From: CAWBAT01 sp963810905 | GTDB taxonomy: Bacteria; Acidobacteriota; Terriglobia; Versatilivoradales; Versatilivoraceae | Direction of reading: 5' to 3' | NCBI GenBank assembly: GCA_963810905.1 | Contig: CAWEPG010000011.1 | Location: 388,959 to 452,958, forward strand | Length of the DNA: 64,000 nucleotides | In this document: positions 36,983 through 45,925 of the stretch, one piece after another | Layout of the letters: every line of letters starts with the position of its first letter | Position numbering within the stretch: position 1 is the first letter of the stretch | Made by a program: the position numbers and the translations under genes | Notes under the pieces: model-generated | What the model was told of the DNA's origin: nothing | What the model saw: only the letters and a program-made list of their open reading frames with translations | Database searches by the model: none

Positions 36983-37978
36983 TCAACGGATGAACTTCTC
37001 TTCACCTTCGAATCCAGCCATTTTGCCTCTAAGTATAGATTTGGCCAAACCATAGCGATAGAAACTCCCCACTAGATCCGGGATGCCGGCGAGAATCTCG
37101 TCAATTTCATTCTCATCTTTCGATTCAACAGAGGAGGCCAGACTCGAAAGCATTTTGGCCCCTTGGTCTCGGACCCGTGAGGTAGGGCCAAAACAGCCCG
37201 TGCATGGCATGTTTCCCTGAATGCACAACCCTTCACATCCGCCTCGAGTTGCAGGGCCCATGCATAAAATCCCTTGTGCCAGCAAACATTTGTCCGCATC
37301 AATCATGATTTCATGCGGTCGCTTGAAACGAGAGAAATGCAAGTCCGTGGGCTTCGAGGACTTTCGCGGACACTCTTCACAAAGGGCAACGTTTGGCGCT
37401 AAAACAGTTCCTTTGGGTGGCAAATCGCTAGAAAGAAGAGTAGTCAAGGCTTGCTTAATTAACTTGACTGTTGGAGGACAGCCCGGGAGAAAATAATCTA
37501 CTTCGACTATTTGGTCCAAAGAACGAACGAGCGTGTGGAACCGGGGAAGTGTCGCGCTAAAGCCGTTGTCTCTAGTTTCCCTTTGGGGAATCACCTTGGA
37601 TTCGTTCACCACAGAAGGGGATTGTTGATACACGTACTCCAGAATTTGTTCCTTCCCAAATTGATTTGCCAGACTGGGGATGCCTCCCAATTGAGCACAG
37701 GATCCGTAGGCAACGAGGATCTTGCTCTTGCGACGCAGCAGCCGGGCCATTTCTTCCTGTTCTGATGTTCGGATACTGCCATTGACCAAGGCCGCCAGGA
37801 TGGAGGAATCGGGCATCCCTTCAATATCCCGTTTCTTGAAGTCCATGGCCACTGGCCAGAGAACGATCTCTATGGCTCCGACCACGTCGAGAAGGTCTTC
37901 AGCGAGATCAACGATGGACTCCTCACAACCTCCACAGGAAGAGCACCAGTAAAATGCAACTTTGGGCTTTTCATACAT
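36983..37978 (-). CDS. mvhG: [NiFe]-hydrogenase small subunit, MvhG-like
   Basis: About 331 residues from the ATG nine bases after GGAGG; a GTG two codons earlier is less likely. N-terminal AFYWCSSCGGCEESIVDLAE holds the proximal 4Fe-4S ligands, VAYGSCAQLGGIPSLAN the next, and VDYFLPGCPPTVKLIKQAL the fourth. The C-terminal half adds ALCEECPRK and a CMGPATRGGCEGLCIQGNMPCTGCFG cluster region for further 4Fe-4S centres. It carries electrons from the NiFe site to MvhD. No twin-arginine leader, so the complex is cytoplasmic. Start lies beside the mvhD stop, suggesting coupled translation. Confidence 0.85.
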   Translation of the reverse strand: MYEKPKVAFYWCSSCGGCEESIVDLAEDLLDVVGAIEIVLWPVAMDFKKRDIEGMPDSSILAALVNGSIRTSEQEEMARLLRRKSKILVAYGSCAQLGGIPSLANQFGKEQILEYVYQQSPSVVNESKVIPQRETRDNGFSATLPRFHTLVRSLDQIVEVDYFLPGCPPTVKLIKQALTTLLSSDLPPKGTVLAPNVALCEECPRKSSKPTDLHFSRFKRPHEIMIDADKCLLAQGILCMGPATRGGCEGLCIQGNMPCTGCFGPTSRVRDQGAKMLSSLASSVESKDENEIDEILAGIPDLVGSFYRYGLAKSILRGKMAGFEGEEKFIR

Positions 37979-37984
37979 GAACAC

Positions 37985-38482
37985 TCACCTCCGTATCCTC
38001 CCAGGCACCAGGCTGTAATTCCACATCCCAGTTCTCAAATGGAGCGGCATGGCAAGAGGTCCCAACAGACGAATTTTTTCGACCAGGTCGTTGATGACGG
38101 TTTTCACTTTCTCGCCTTCAGAGGCGGAAATCCACTCCAAGCGAAGACGGTCTTCCTCAATTCCCATCTCTTTCAACAGCCGCTTCAAGAACTGAAACCG
38201 ACGTAAAGTCTTATAATTTCCCTCCGCGTAATGGCAATCGCCCGGATGGCAACCACCGAGCAGCACTCCGTCGGCGCCTCGGGCAAATGCGTCCAGAATA
38301 AATTGAGGATCGACTCGCCCGGAACACATGACACGGATGACACGTGCGTTGGGAGCATGACGAATTCTTGAGACTCCAGCCAAATCAGCGGCCGTGTAAG
38401 TACACCAGTTACAAAAAAAAGCCACGATTCGTGGTTCCCAATCGCCCGACTTTTCAGTTTCCATCTTCGCTGTCTCATCCAT
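37985..38482 (-). CDS. mvhD: Hydrogenase iron-sulfur (delta) subunit, MvhD-like
   Basis: 165 residues from the ATG preceded by AGGAGG; a start 11 codons upstream lacks one. MvhD signature: IVAFFCNWCTYTAADLAG, VIRVMCSGRVDPQFILDAF and LLGGCHPGDCHYAEGNYK, Cys pairs binding a 2Fe-2S centre. MvhD is the protein that docks the hydrogenase onto HdrA. Its presence, together with HdrA on the same strand, is the best evidence that hydrogenase and Hdr modules form one complex. Confidence 0.85.
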   Translation of the reverse strand: MDETAKMETEKSGDWEPRIVAFFCNWCTYTAADLAGVSRIRHAPNARVIRVMCSGRVDPQFILDAFARGADGVLLGGCHPGDCHYAEGNYKTLRRFQFLKRLLKEMGIEEDRLRLEWISASEGEKVKTVINDLVEKIRLLGPLAMPLHLRTGMWNYSLVPGRIRR

Positions 38483-38587
38483 ATCTGGGCCTCCTATTGC
38501 CACCTTCATCGCCAAATCATGCTTGGAGTCTTTGGTTTCTCTCTCCTATCCACATCCATGGCCGACGGGCCATCGGGCTGTTCGGGG

Positions 38588-39073
38588 TCACACTTTCAGC
38601 TGCGTCCCTAATTTCGGATATTTTCCCATCGCTTTCCAGACGAACCTATGCAGACGATGGAAAAGTGCACTTTTTTCGAGGAACATATACGGGCAATATC
38701 CCGGAATTACGCCCAATCCGAGTTGTTCGCAAATTCTGAGCGTGTAAGGGCTGACCTGTGTTGGACCCGAGATCCCGTAGATCCAGACCAGTTCAATTCC
38801 CGCCGACGCACACTCCTTCACAACATAATCAGTAACTCTCCGAGTAGTCATCAACAAGGCACATTTCACCGGCACAGGGATCGCTTCGACACTCGGAAAA
38901 CAATGGATCCCGTCAATTTCTGTTGCACTCGGGTTCACAGGGAACATAATATGACCCTGCGCACTCATTGCCCTGAACAGCCTTCGGCTGAAATCCTTGG
39001 GGTCCCGGGAAACTCCGACCATCGCAATCTTTTCGTGGGTAAGAAATTCTTGAATCAAAGCGTGCGTGTTCAT
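38588..39073 (-). CDS. CoA-binding domain protein (YccU-like)
   Basis: About 161 residues; start chosen at the ATG five bases after GAGG, though one ten codons earlier is possible. It is a single Rossmann CoA_binding domain: HEKIAMVGVSRDPKDFSRRLFRAM, FPVNPSATEIDGIHCFPSVEAIP and ALLMTTRRVTDYVVKECASAGIELVWI. Family members bind CoA or similar nucleotides; function is unproven. It lies between hdrA and mvhD, same strand, so it probably belongs to the same complex or regulation. Whether it senses CoA, acyl-CoA or NAD is open. Confidence 0.7.
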   Translation of the reverse strand: MNTHALIQEFLTHEKIAMVGVSRDPKDFSRRLFRAMSAQGHIMFPVNPSATEIDGIHCFPSVEAIPVPVKCALLMTTRRVTDYVVKECASAGIELVWIYGISGPTQVSPYTLRICEQLGLGVIPGYCPYMFLEKSALFHRLHRFVWKAMGKYPKLGTQLKV

Positions 39074-39200
39074 TGAAGCCTCGATGATATAACTTGTCCC
39101 CAATCTTGATCTCTCTGTAGTTCCTCTTCAGATTTCGTAGGGCTCAATGGTCCACGATAGGATGTGGGTCAAGCTCTGCGAGTCAGAATCTGCAATTCCC

Positions 39201-41195
39201 CTACACCGGGGTCAGGATTCCCTCAATCTCGCTATAGATCTCCTCATCTTCGAAAAGATGTTGTCGAATTGACCCTGACGGGCAAGCCGCAACACAGGTG
39301 CCGCATCCCTTGCATAGCGCCTCCTGAATGGCGGCCTTGTTCTTTGCCTCACCAAAGGAAATCGCGTTATAGGAACATAGGGAGATGCACGATTTACAGC
39401 CGGAGCAGTCTTCTTCGACGATGTAGGCGGTATTGGGCTCCAGTTCCATGAAACCCCGATCAATCAGGGAGAGGGCCTCCCCGGCTGCGGCTCCAGCCTG
39501 GGCTACGGCGTCTGGAATATCTTTTGGTCCCTGGCAGGCACCGGCTATGAAAATGCCATCCGTAAAGGTATTCACTGGCGCTAGCTTGGGATGGCGCTCC
39601 AGGAAGAATCCTTCCGTGGAACAGCTAATGTTGAACAAACGGCGTACTTCCTGGGAGTCGGGTTGAGGTTCTAGACCAACGGCCAACACCACCATGTCGA
39701 CTGGGATTCTACGAACAAAACCCGTCAAGGTATCTTCCACGCGGATAACGGCTTTACCCTCTTCTGATGGGTCTAATGCCCAATCCGTAACCTCTGCCAC
39801 ACGTCCCCGGATAAAATGAACTCCTTCATTACGCAGCTTTTGATAGAACTCTTCGAATCCTTTGCCGGGCGTACGCATATCGATGTAGAAGTTAAATACC
39901 TCAGCATTGGTGTGCTCTTTGATCAGATGTGCCAGCTTTAGCGAGTACATGCAACAGACCCGCGAGCACCATCGATTGGAGTTTTCATCCCGCGAGCCCA
40001 CACAATGAATGATTCCGACAGACTGGGGATGGCTTCCGTCTCGAAGAATGATCTCGCCACCTGTAGGGCCGGAGGTGTTCACCAGCCGCTCCACCTCCAG
40101 CGACGTGTAAACGCTCGGATTTGTTCCATAGCCGTAATACGGGATTCGGCGCGCATCAAAGGTTTGAAATCCTGTGGCGAGAATGATGGCACCCACCTCG
40201 ATCTCTTCGGTCCTTTCCTGTTGAGCAAAGTCAATGGCTTTGCGATCCGCGCAGGCTGCTACACATGTTTTCTTACATTTCCCCGATTTGAATTCAATAC
40301 AGGCTTCCCGGTCAATGAGCACCATTTGGGGCGTAGCCTGAGGGAAAGGAATATAAATAGGCTTTCGTTTTCCTAATCCGACGTTAAAGTCATCTACAAA
40401 CCGAGCTTCCTTATAGACACACGCTTCAATACATTCCAGGCATCCAACACACAAATCTTCCCGCACGTAACGAGGGCTGCGGGTTACGGTCACCCTGAAG
40501 TTTCCTACATAACCCTCCACTCGGGTTACTTCCGAGTAAGTCCAAAGCGTAATGTTTGGATGAGCACGCACTGCACTCATCTTTGGGGTCAAGATGCAAG
40601 CGGCACAGTCCAGGGTTGGGAACGTTTTGTCAAATTTCGCCATGTGCCCGCCAATGCTGGGCTCTCGCTCGACGAGGTAAACCTGCTTCCCTGCCTCCGC
40701 CAATGTTAGAGCGGCATGAATTCCGGCTATCCCTCCGCCGAGGACGAGGACCTTGGGATGAATGGGCACCCTCTTTTCCTCCAAGGCTTTGTGAGAGACG
40801 ACCCGCCGGACTGCTGCTCGAGCCAAATCTTTGGCTTTGGCGGTCGCTTTCCCCTTATCGCTGTGGACCCAAGAGTTGTGCTCGCGAATATTGACCATTT
40901 GAAGAAAATAAGGGTTCAATCCAGCTCGTACCACTGCCTTTCGGAAGGTATGTTCATGCAGAAGAGGGGAACAGGAAGCAACCACAATCCGATTTAGTTG
41001 ATTCCCCTGAATATCCTGTACGATGAGTTCCTGTCCAGGATCGGAACACATATACTTATAGTCTCTGGAGATGACGATGCCAGGCAGTGTGGCGACATAT
41101 TCCGCAACCGCTTTGACGGCGACGATCCCTGCGATATTGCTTCCGCAATGACAGATATAAAATCCAATCCGAACCGGACCATTGTTTTCAAACAT
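39201..41195 (-). CDS. hdrA: Heterodisulfide reductase subunit A-like FAD/4Fe-4S protein
   Basis: 664 residues with a full HdrA plan. N-terminal RIGFYICHCGSNIAG, FAD-binding KVLVLGGGIAGIHAALTLAEAG (about residue 148), and EPSIGGHMAKFDKTFPTLDCAACILTPKM, the Cys-rich insert. Then LCVGCLECIEACVYKEA and CKKTCVAACADRKAIDF clusters, and two C-terminal ferredoxin clusters (EDCSGCKSCISLCSYNAI; CKGCGTCVAACPSGSI). HdrA carries the bifurcating flavin: electrons from H2 via MvhD are split between HdrB and ferredoxin. Overlaps the hdrB stop by eight bases, implying coupling. Single, unfused HdrA. Confidence 0.9.
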   Translation of the reverse strand: MFENNGPVRIGFYICHCGSNIAGIVAVKAVAEYVATLPGIVISRDYKYMCSDPGQELIVQDIQGNQLNRIVVASCSPLLHEHTFRKAVVRAGLNPYFLQMVNIREHNSWVHSDKGKATAKAKDLARAAVRRVVSHKALEEKRVPIHPKVLVLGGGIAGIHAALTLAEAGKQVYLVEREPSIGGHMAKFDKTFPTLDCAACILTPKMSAVRAHPNITLWTYSEVTRVEGYVGNFRVTVTRSPRYVREDLCVGCLECIEACVYKEARFVDDFNVGLGKRKPIYIPFPQATPQMVLIDREACIEFKSGKCKKTCVAACADRKAIDFAQQERTEEIEVGAIILATGFQTFDARRIPYYGYGTNPSVYTSLEVERLVNTSGPTGGEIILRDGSHPQSVGIIHCVGSRDENSNRWCSRVCCMYSLKLAHLIKEHTNAEVFNFYIDMRTPGKGFEEFYQKLRNEGVHFIRGRVAEVTDWALDPSEEGKAVIRVEDTLTGFVRRIPVDMVVLAVGLEPQPDSQEVRRLFNISCSTEGFFLERHPKLAPVNTFTDGIFIAGACQGPKDIPDAVAQAGAAAGEALSLIDRGFMELEPNTAYIVEEDCSGCKSCISLCSYNAISFGEAKNKAAIQEALCKGCGTCVAACPSGSIRQHLFEDEEIYSEIEGILTPV

Positions 41196-42099
41196 ATGTC
41201 TCTACCTCTTTCGCTGCAGAGAACCACTGCTTGATAAGATTTCTGCCCGAGATTGCCCTGTGAAATCCCAGAGCACAAAATTCTCCCCCTAATTGCCAGC
41301 CAAGGACTTGGGGCAGGTAAAAAACAGGAATATTGTAAAGCTCTTGCGCTTCGCCGCGAATTTCCGACTGGTAGGCATCCAGATTGAATTGGCAAAGCCC
41401 GCACACCGTAACAATGGCTTGAGCACCCTTTCGGACAGCTTCTTTCAGAAGAATGTAATTAAGACGAACTCCCACAGTGTGAGTGGTCCCTGTCAGAGAA
41501 CCTCCACAGCACTTGGTTTTCAAGGGAAACTCTACTGTGGGAATGCCGACAGCCTGAAGCAGTTCATCCATACGGGTGGGATTGTGAGGAGTATCCACTT
41601 CGGAATAAGGCCGGACGATTTGACAACCGTAATAACAGGCAACTCGCCCGCCCTGCCAGTGGCGGGTGACCTTTGAGCGAATCCGCTCGACTCCAATGTC
41701 GTTGTAGAGGATTTCCAGGGGATGACGCACTTGAACTGAGTCCATCGTCGGCAACCCTGCCCGATGGAGCGCCTCGCCCACTTCACGGCCAATGGCCGGA
41801 TAACGTTGCACATAATGCTGCGCTTTCTTAAGAATCAGGTAGCAGGCGGAACACGGAGTCATCAACTCCCGAAAGCCTTCCTGGCGAGCAAGAGAAAGAT
41901 TTCTCGCCGCGAGAATAAAAGCGGAACTCTCCTCAATAGACATATACGAGGTTGCCCCACAACAATTCCAGTCCTCGAGTTCCTTGATCGGAACACCCAA
42001 GAGACGATAAAGGGTGAGCAGGCTCTCCTCGTAAGCAATTGCGCTTGCCTTCAAGGTACAACCTGGATAGTAGAGGTAACCATGATTGGGGGATTCCAT
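41188..42099 (-). CDS. hdrB: Heterodisulfide reductase subunit B-like protein (CCG domains)
   Basis: 303 residues, AAGGAGGA upstream. Two cysteine-rich CCG domains: YYPGCTLKASAIAYEESLL with LEDWNCCGATSY, and ACYYGCQIVRPY with KTKCCGGSLTGTTHT and VTVCGLCQFNLDAYQ. In methanogens these hold two noncubane 4Fe-4S clusters that cleave the CoM-S-S-CoB disulfide. Both motif sets are intact, so a disulfide-reducing activity is plausible, but bacteria lack CoB, and the natural substrate is unknown. Gene starts right after the hdrC stop. Confidence 0.9.
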   Translation of the reverse strand: MESPNHGYLYYPGCTLKASAIAYEESLLTLYRLLGVPIKELEDWNCCGATSYMSIEESSAFILAARNLSLARQEGFRELMTPCSACYLILKKAQHYVQRYPAIGREVGEALHRAGLPTMDSVQVRHPLEILYNDIGVERIRSKVTRHWQGGRVACYYGCQIVRPYSEVDTPHNPTRMDELLQAVGIPTVEFPLKTKCCGGSLTGTTHTVGVRLNYILLKEAVRKGAQAIVTVCGLCQFNLDAYQSEIRGEAQELYNIPVFYLPQVLGWQLGGEFCALGFHRAISGRNLIKQWFSAAKEVETYV

Positions 42100-42669
42100 T
42101 CAATTATCCTCCTTGGAAAAATCGAGAGCCCGTTCTAGTTCAGTGATACGACTGATCCGTTCACGACGCATGAAAAGCCGGCCTGTCCGCCATAGATGCC
42201 AGCCAGAACTCACCATGCCAAGTAACATCAGAGGATGGGAACGCAAGGCCATTTGAAGGACAAGCCAAAACTCGGAATTGCGCCCACGCTGTTTCACCAT
42301 TTTATAAAACTCCCTCGCCAACACGGGAATGGGGAAATGACGGGGGTAGAGACCTGTGGCAATAGCCTCTCTCTTCAAACTGTACATCACATCCGTAATT
42401 TTGATTTTTTGCGGACAGTGCACACCACAGGCGTAACAGGAGGAACAAAGCCAAATCGTCTGTGATTTCAAGGCTTCCGTCCGAAACCCTTCGCGAACCA
42501 GTGCCATGATCCGACGCGGAGAAAGATCCATATAAATGGACAGCGGACATGCGCCAGAGCAGGTTCCGCATTGCATGCACGCTAAGAGGTCCTCACATCC
42601 TGGCCGTTCTTTCACTTGATATGCCCACTCCGGATCAACATCACGTTGGTACTTGATTGTTCTTTCCAT
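42100..42669 (-). CDS. hdrC: Heterodisulfide reductase subunit C-like ferredoxin
   Basis: About 189 residues from the ATG after AGGGG; the frame is open upstream without a ribosome site. Two 4Fe-4S motifs: ACMQCGTCSGACP (C31, C34, C37, C41) and LCSSCYACGVHCPQKIKI. HdrC relays electrons from HdrA to HdrB. It is the first gene of the cluster, so the promoter should lie in the 530-base gap upstream. The C-terminal 50 residues include a hydrophobic stretch (LALRSHPLMLLGMVSSG) unusual for a soluble HdrC, a possible membrane contact. Confidence 0.85.
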   Translation of the reverse strand: MERTIKYQRDVDPEWAYQVKERPGCEDLLACMQCGTCSGACPLSIYMDLSPRRIMALVREGFRTEALKSQTIWLCSSCYACGVHCPQKIKITDVMYSLKREAIATGLYPRHFPIPVLAREFYKMVKQRGRNSEFWLVLQMALRSHPLMLLGMVSSGWHLWRTGRLFMRRERISRITELERALDFSKEDN

Positions 42670-43202
42670 AGAATTTGACCCCTGACTTTCTCTCCCGACT
42701 ACCTTAGTCAGCCTGAAGAATGTCACATCATGCTTGTTTTTTTCGTCTTGATGTCTCCTGAGTCGAAATGCTTGAACCATTTCCCATTTCAATAACTTCT
42801 TCCCTTAGTGTGCAATTTCTGCGCCATTCGGACTATTCCACGGAGAACAAAGAATTGGCGCAAAAGCACTATGAGAAGAGAAAAGAGCCCAGCAATTACT
42901 CAAACCCAGAACAAAGAATGTTCGTCGTTGTGGCCTTTGCGGGTGACTTCACCCTTAATTGGGGACAATGAACCGAGAGGAACCACTCTTGATGAGTGGT
43001 TGGGGGGGAATTCACATTGCTGAAAAAAGCTGCAGAGATGAAATACTCAACGATTTGATGTTGAAATAATGCTCACCACAACCAGTCAAGAAGTCTTCTT
43101 CATGCTTGCTTCCGGAGAAGAAAGACAGTCGAAGGAGACAACTAGACTTAAGAGAAGACGCTACCTAATAAGCAGGTACCTATCTAACTTTCTTCACCGT
43201 AA
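42670..43202. other. Gap upstream of the hdr cluster, with one hairpin
   Basis: About 530 bases. Holds AACCACTC-TTGAT-GAGTGGTT (42981-43001), a perfect 8-bp stem-loop with no T-run on either strand, possibly an operator or terminator. No gene seen. The hdr/mvh promoter should be here. Confidence 0.4.
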
Positions 43203-44186
43203 TTAAGATTGGACAACCCGGCGCAATTCTTCCGCCGCGGTTTCCGGTAACAATGAATTGTAATAGACTTCTTTGAGGCTGTAGGACCTTGACTTGGAGG
43301 GAACGATGGGAAGGATCTCGAAATGCCAATGATAATCCTCTTCCAGTGTTTCCCAATTACCCATCCGTTCTGCCTTTAGAGGGATGCTCGGAGAGGTGTG
43401 TAAAACCAGATGATACGCTTTGGTTACCGCTTCTAATCTCTGAAGAACCGATTTGAGGAGCCGTGCAAATTGCAACTGCCGCTCCCAAGGAACCAAGTTC
43501 TGTTCGAACGAAGAACTGTGCTGGATGGGCAATATCCAGGTTTCATAGGGAACACGCGAGGCAAAAGGACAAAATGCCACGAATTGCTCATCCGCGTCAA
43601 CGACTCTGACCTGCTGTTTCAATTCTTGCTGCACACAATCGCAAATCAGGCAGCGTTCCTTCATTTCAAAGTAACGCTTAGTCGAGCGCAGCTCGTAGCC
43701 CACCCGGCGCGGGATAAAGGGTGTGGCAATAATCTGGGAGTGTGGATGTTCCAAATCTTGCCCAGCTAGTGTCCCTTGATTTCGAAACACATTGACATAT
43801 CGGAAACGCCGGTCTTTCCTCAGATCAGTCGACCGGGTCACATAAGCTTGTAATACCAGGGCGACATGTTCAACATTCATCTGAGAGAGAGGTAAATGGT
43901 GGTTGGGATGCTCAATCACGATTTCGTGCGCTCCAAGATTGCGCATTTTATCGTAGATGCCCTCACCAGCACGCTGGGCATCTCCTTCAATCTGATAGAG
44001 TGGCCAAAGATGCGGGACAACCCGCACCTGCCAATTTGCCTGCCCTTGAGGCAACGCACAAATTGTTTGCGGACAGTAGGATTCTTGCCCCGGGCATAAC
44101 GGACAAACATTAATCTGCTGCCAAAGGCGTTCTCCCTGGTCCTGAATGACCCAACTTTGAGTAATGGGATCTTTGCGTAATTCCAC
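43203..44186 (-). CDS. galT: Galactose-1-phosphate uridylyltransferase
   Basis: 327 residues of the GalT/HIT superfamily. Features: NVCPLCPGQE zinc-type Cys pair, NVFRNQGTLAGQDLEHPHSQIIATPFIP with the catalytic His of the HPH triad, and a second Cys pair, RCLICDCV. Late HWHFEILPIVPSKS contains another conserved His-x-His. It exchanges UMP between UDP-glucose and galactose-1-phosphate, or acts on related sugars (ADP-glucose phosphorylase-like). No Leloir partner lies nearby. Cytoplasmic. Confidence 0.85.
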   Translation of the reverse strand: MELRKDPITQSWVIQDQGERLWQQINVCPLCPGQESYCPQTICALPQGQANWQVRVVPHLWPLYQIEGDAQRAGEGIYDKMRNLGAHEIVIEHPNHHLPLSQMNVEHVALVLQAYVTRSTDLRKDRRFRYVNVFRNQGTLAGQDLEHPHSQIIATPFIPRRVGYELRSTKRYFEMKERCLICDCVQQELKQQVRVVDADEQFVAFCPFASRVPYETWILPIQHSSSFEQNLVPWERQLQFARLLKSVLQRLEAVTKAYHLVLHTSPSIPLKAERMGNWETLEEDYHWHFEILPIVPSKSRSYSLKEVYYNSLLPETAAEELRRVVQS

Positions 44187-44305
44187 TCGATTAAACCTTT
44201 CACAAGTAATAAACGCTTATCCGTCCCGGCAACATTTTATCACGTTCTTCAAGAGAGCACGACGGGAGCCATTTCCCCAAGATAGAAACCCAACTTGAAG
44301 GAATG

Positions 44306-44572
44306 TCAGGATTCACTTTCGTTCCAGCGAGCGCGCAAAACTGCATGGAGGCGGTCCTTGATACCCTCCGGGAGCTCAATGGGGGTTTGGTCGCGGTAGA
44401 GCTGGATCGTACGCTGGGTTGTATCCAAAACAATACGGCAGCGATCACACCCTTTCAGATGCGCTTCCAACTGGCGGCACAACTCTTGCTCGAGTTCCCC
44501 GTCTATATAGAGATTCAATTCTTCCAAAATATGTTTACAGTCCATGACTTCCGTCGCTTTCGTAGGCTTCAA
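44306..44572 (-). CDS. Anti-sigma factor, zinc-finger (zf-HC2) type
   Basis: 88 residues. MDCKHILEELNLYIDGELEQELCRQLEAHLKGCDRC is the zinc-binding anti-sigma (ASD/HC2) layout with H, C, C ligands. The ATGA overlap with the sigma-factor stop (start at 44572) implies coupled translation; a second ATG 9 codons in is the alternative start. It has no membrane helix, so it is a soluble, probably redox-responsive, anti-sigma of the ECF factor upstream. Confidence 0.8.
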   Translation of the reverse strand: MKPTKATEVMDCKHILEELNLYIDGELEQELCRQLEAHLKGCDRCRIVLDTTQRTIQLYRDQTPIELPEGIKDRLHAVLRARWNESES

Positions 44573-45195
44573 TGTTCATGATGATGTGCTCCAAAATAGA
44601 CAGGCGAGCCATCTTTCTTGAAATACCGGCTTAACACCTCGCGCAGTTCGAGCCGGGCACGGATGAGTCGTGATTTCGCCGCAGGTAGAGAGATCTCCAG
44701 GATTCGTGCAATATCTGCCATCGGCATGTTCTCCACGTCTCTTAATAGGAACACCGTCCGATAGAGGATCGGGAGTGCAGCAATTGCCTCTTCCAGAATG
44801 TGCTGCGTTTCTTCTCTGGAGTAGAGTTCTTCGGGAGTCTCATTCCAGGCCACGATTTGTTGAGGTCTGAAATCATCATCTCCGTACAGCCCATCTAGGG
44901 AAACTGTTTGAGGCCGCCGCTTCTTTACCCGCTGCAGTGCCGCATTCACCGCAATTTGAACAATCCAGGTATAGAAGCTCGATTCCCCACGGAATTTGGC
45001 GAGGTTCTCAAAAGCTTTGAGAAAGGTCTCTTGTAATACATCTTCAGCATCTTGGATCGACTCAACAATTTTGTAAGCAATATGGAATATTCGCTTCGCG
45101 TACAGATTGACAAGGGTTTCAAAGCTTTCGAGGTCTCCAGACCGTGCTTTAGTCACCAACTGATATTCCTGCCCTAGACCTTTAGATTCAATCAT
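44569..45195 (-). CDS. ECF sigma factor (RpoE-like)
   Basis: 208 residues. Region 2: FETLVNLYAKRIFHIAYKIVESIQDAEDVLQETFLKAFENL, with FRGESSFYTWIVQIAVNAALQRVKK. Region 4: LPILYRTVFLLRDVENMPMADIARILEISLPAAKSRLIRARLEL. A His-rich tail (FGAHHHEH) ends it. It directs RNA polymerase to stress genes when released from the adjacent zf-HC2 anti-sigma. Divergent from OsmC, a possible target. Confidence 0.9.
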   Translation of the reverse strand: MIESKGLGQEYQLVTKARSGDLESFETLVNLYAKRIFHIAYKIVESIQDAEDVLQETFLKAFENLAKFRGESSFYTWIVQIAVNAALQRVKKRRPQTVSLDGLYGDDDFRPQQIVAWNETPEELYSREETQHILEEAIAALPILYRTVFLLRDVENMPMADIARILEISLPAAKSRLIRARLELREVLSRYFKKDGSPVYFGAHHHEH

Positions 45196-45454
45196 CGCGA
45201 AAAAGTTTCACATTTCTTCAATCCGGAGGGAACGGATTCTCGTGGAAGAGATTCTATTGAATCGAGACAATGGTGGTCAATGACTCTCAGAGCTGCTTCA
45301 TTTAATCTTTCATTGCAAAAATTGTTTGCACACAAAACATTTGTATGAATCTTTCTTGCATCTTCTGAATCTAATTGGGTGAGGGCAGGAACATTTTTTG
45401 TTGGAATGAAGGCTTCTAAAGGTTTGATAAGAGACCACTTGGTCTGGAGGGAAC

Positions 45455-45922
45455 ATGGGAACCGCAACATTGCCTTACTATTACGAAACGGAAGTAGAGT
45501 GGATCGATCAAAAAATGGGCGAATTAGAATCGCCCGGATTATCGTCTCTCCAGGTTGCTTCTCCGCCTGAGTTTCAAGGGCATGAAGGAATATGGACTCC
45601 TGAACACTACTTCGTGGCATCAGTCAATTCCTGTTTCATGACGACATTTCTGGCCATCGCTCAAATGTCTAAATTGGAGTTCCTCAGCTTTGATTCCAAA
45701 GCCATGGGAAAGCTCGACAAAGTGGAAGGCGTCGGGTATCAAATGACAGAAATTATCCTGCACCCAAACCTGGTCATTCGCCACAGTAAAGATCTGGAGA
45801 AGGCCCACCGTTTGCTCGAGAAAGCGGAGAGAAATTGTTTGATTTCGAACTCCATCAAGACCCAAGTCAGGCTGGAATCTGAGTTTGTGAAAGCCGAAGA
45901 GCAGCTGGGAAACGAGGCTTAA
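45455..45922 (+). CDS. OsmC family protein
   Basis: 155 residues; GGAGGGAAC precedes the ATG. OsmC/Ohr fold with both redox Cys: VASVNSCFMTTFLAIA and AERNCLISNSIKTQV, and the Glu/Gln-bearing TEVEWIDQKMGEL near the start. OsmC/Ohr proteins reduce organic hydroperoxides. It lies divergent from the sigma/anti-sigma pair across 260 bases, in keeping with an oxidative-stress module. A tiny membrane peptide follows four bases after its stop. Confidence 0.85.
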   Translation: MGTATLPYYYETEVEWIDQKMGELESPGLSSLQVASPPEFQGHEGIWTPEHYFVASVNSCFMTTFLAIAQMSKLEFLSFDSKAMGKLDKVEGVGYQMTEIILHPNLVIRHSKDLEKAHRLLEKAERNCLISNSIKTQVRLESEFVKAEEQLGNEA

Positions 45923-45925
45923 TTT

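Noticed and set aside
42981..43001. Hairpin upstream of hdrC as intrinsic terminator
   Set aside because: No T-run on either strand; recorded only as a hairpin.
45192..45620. Minus-strand open frame opposite the osmC promoter and 5' end (142 codons)
   Set aside because: Overlaps osmC on the other strand, shows no known motif and lacks a ribosome site.
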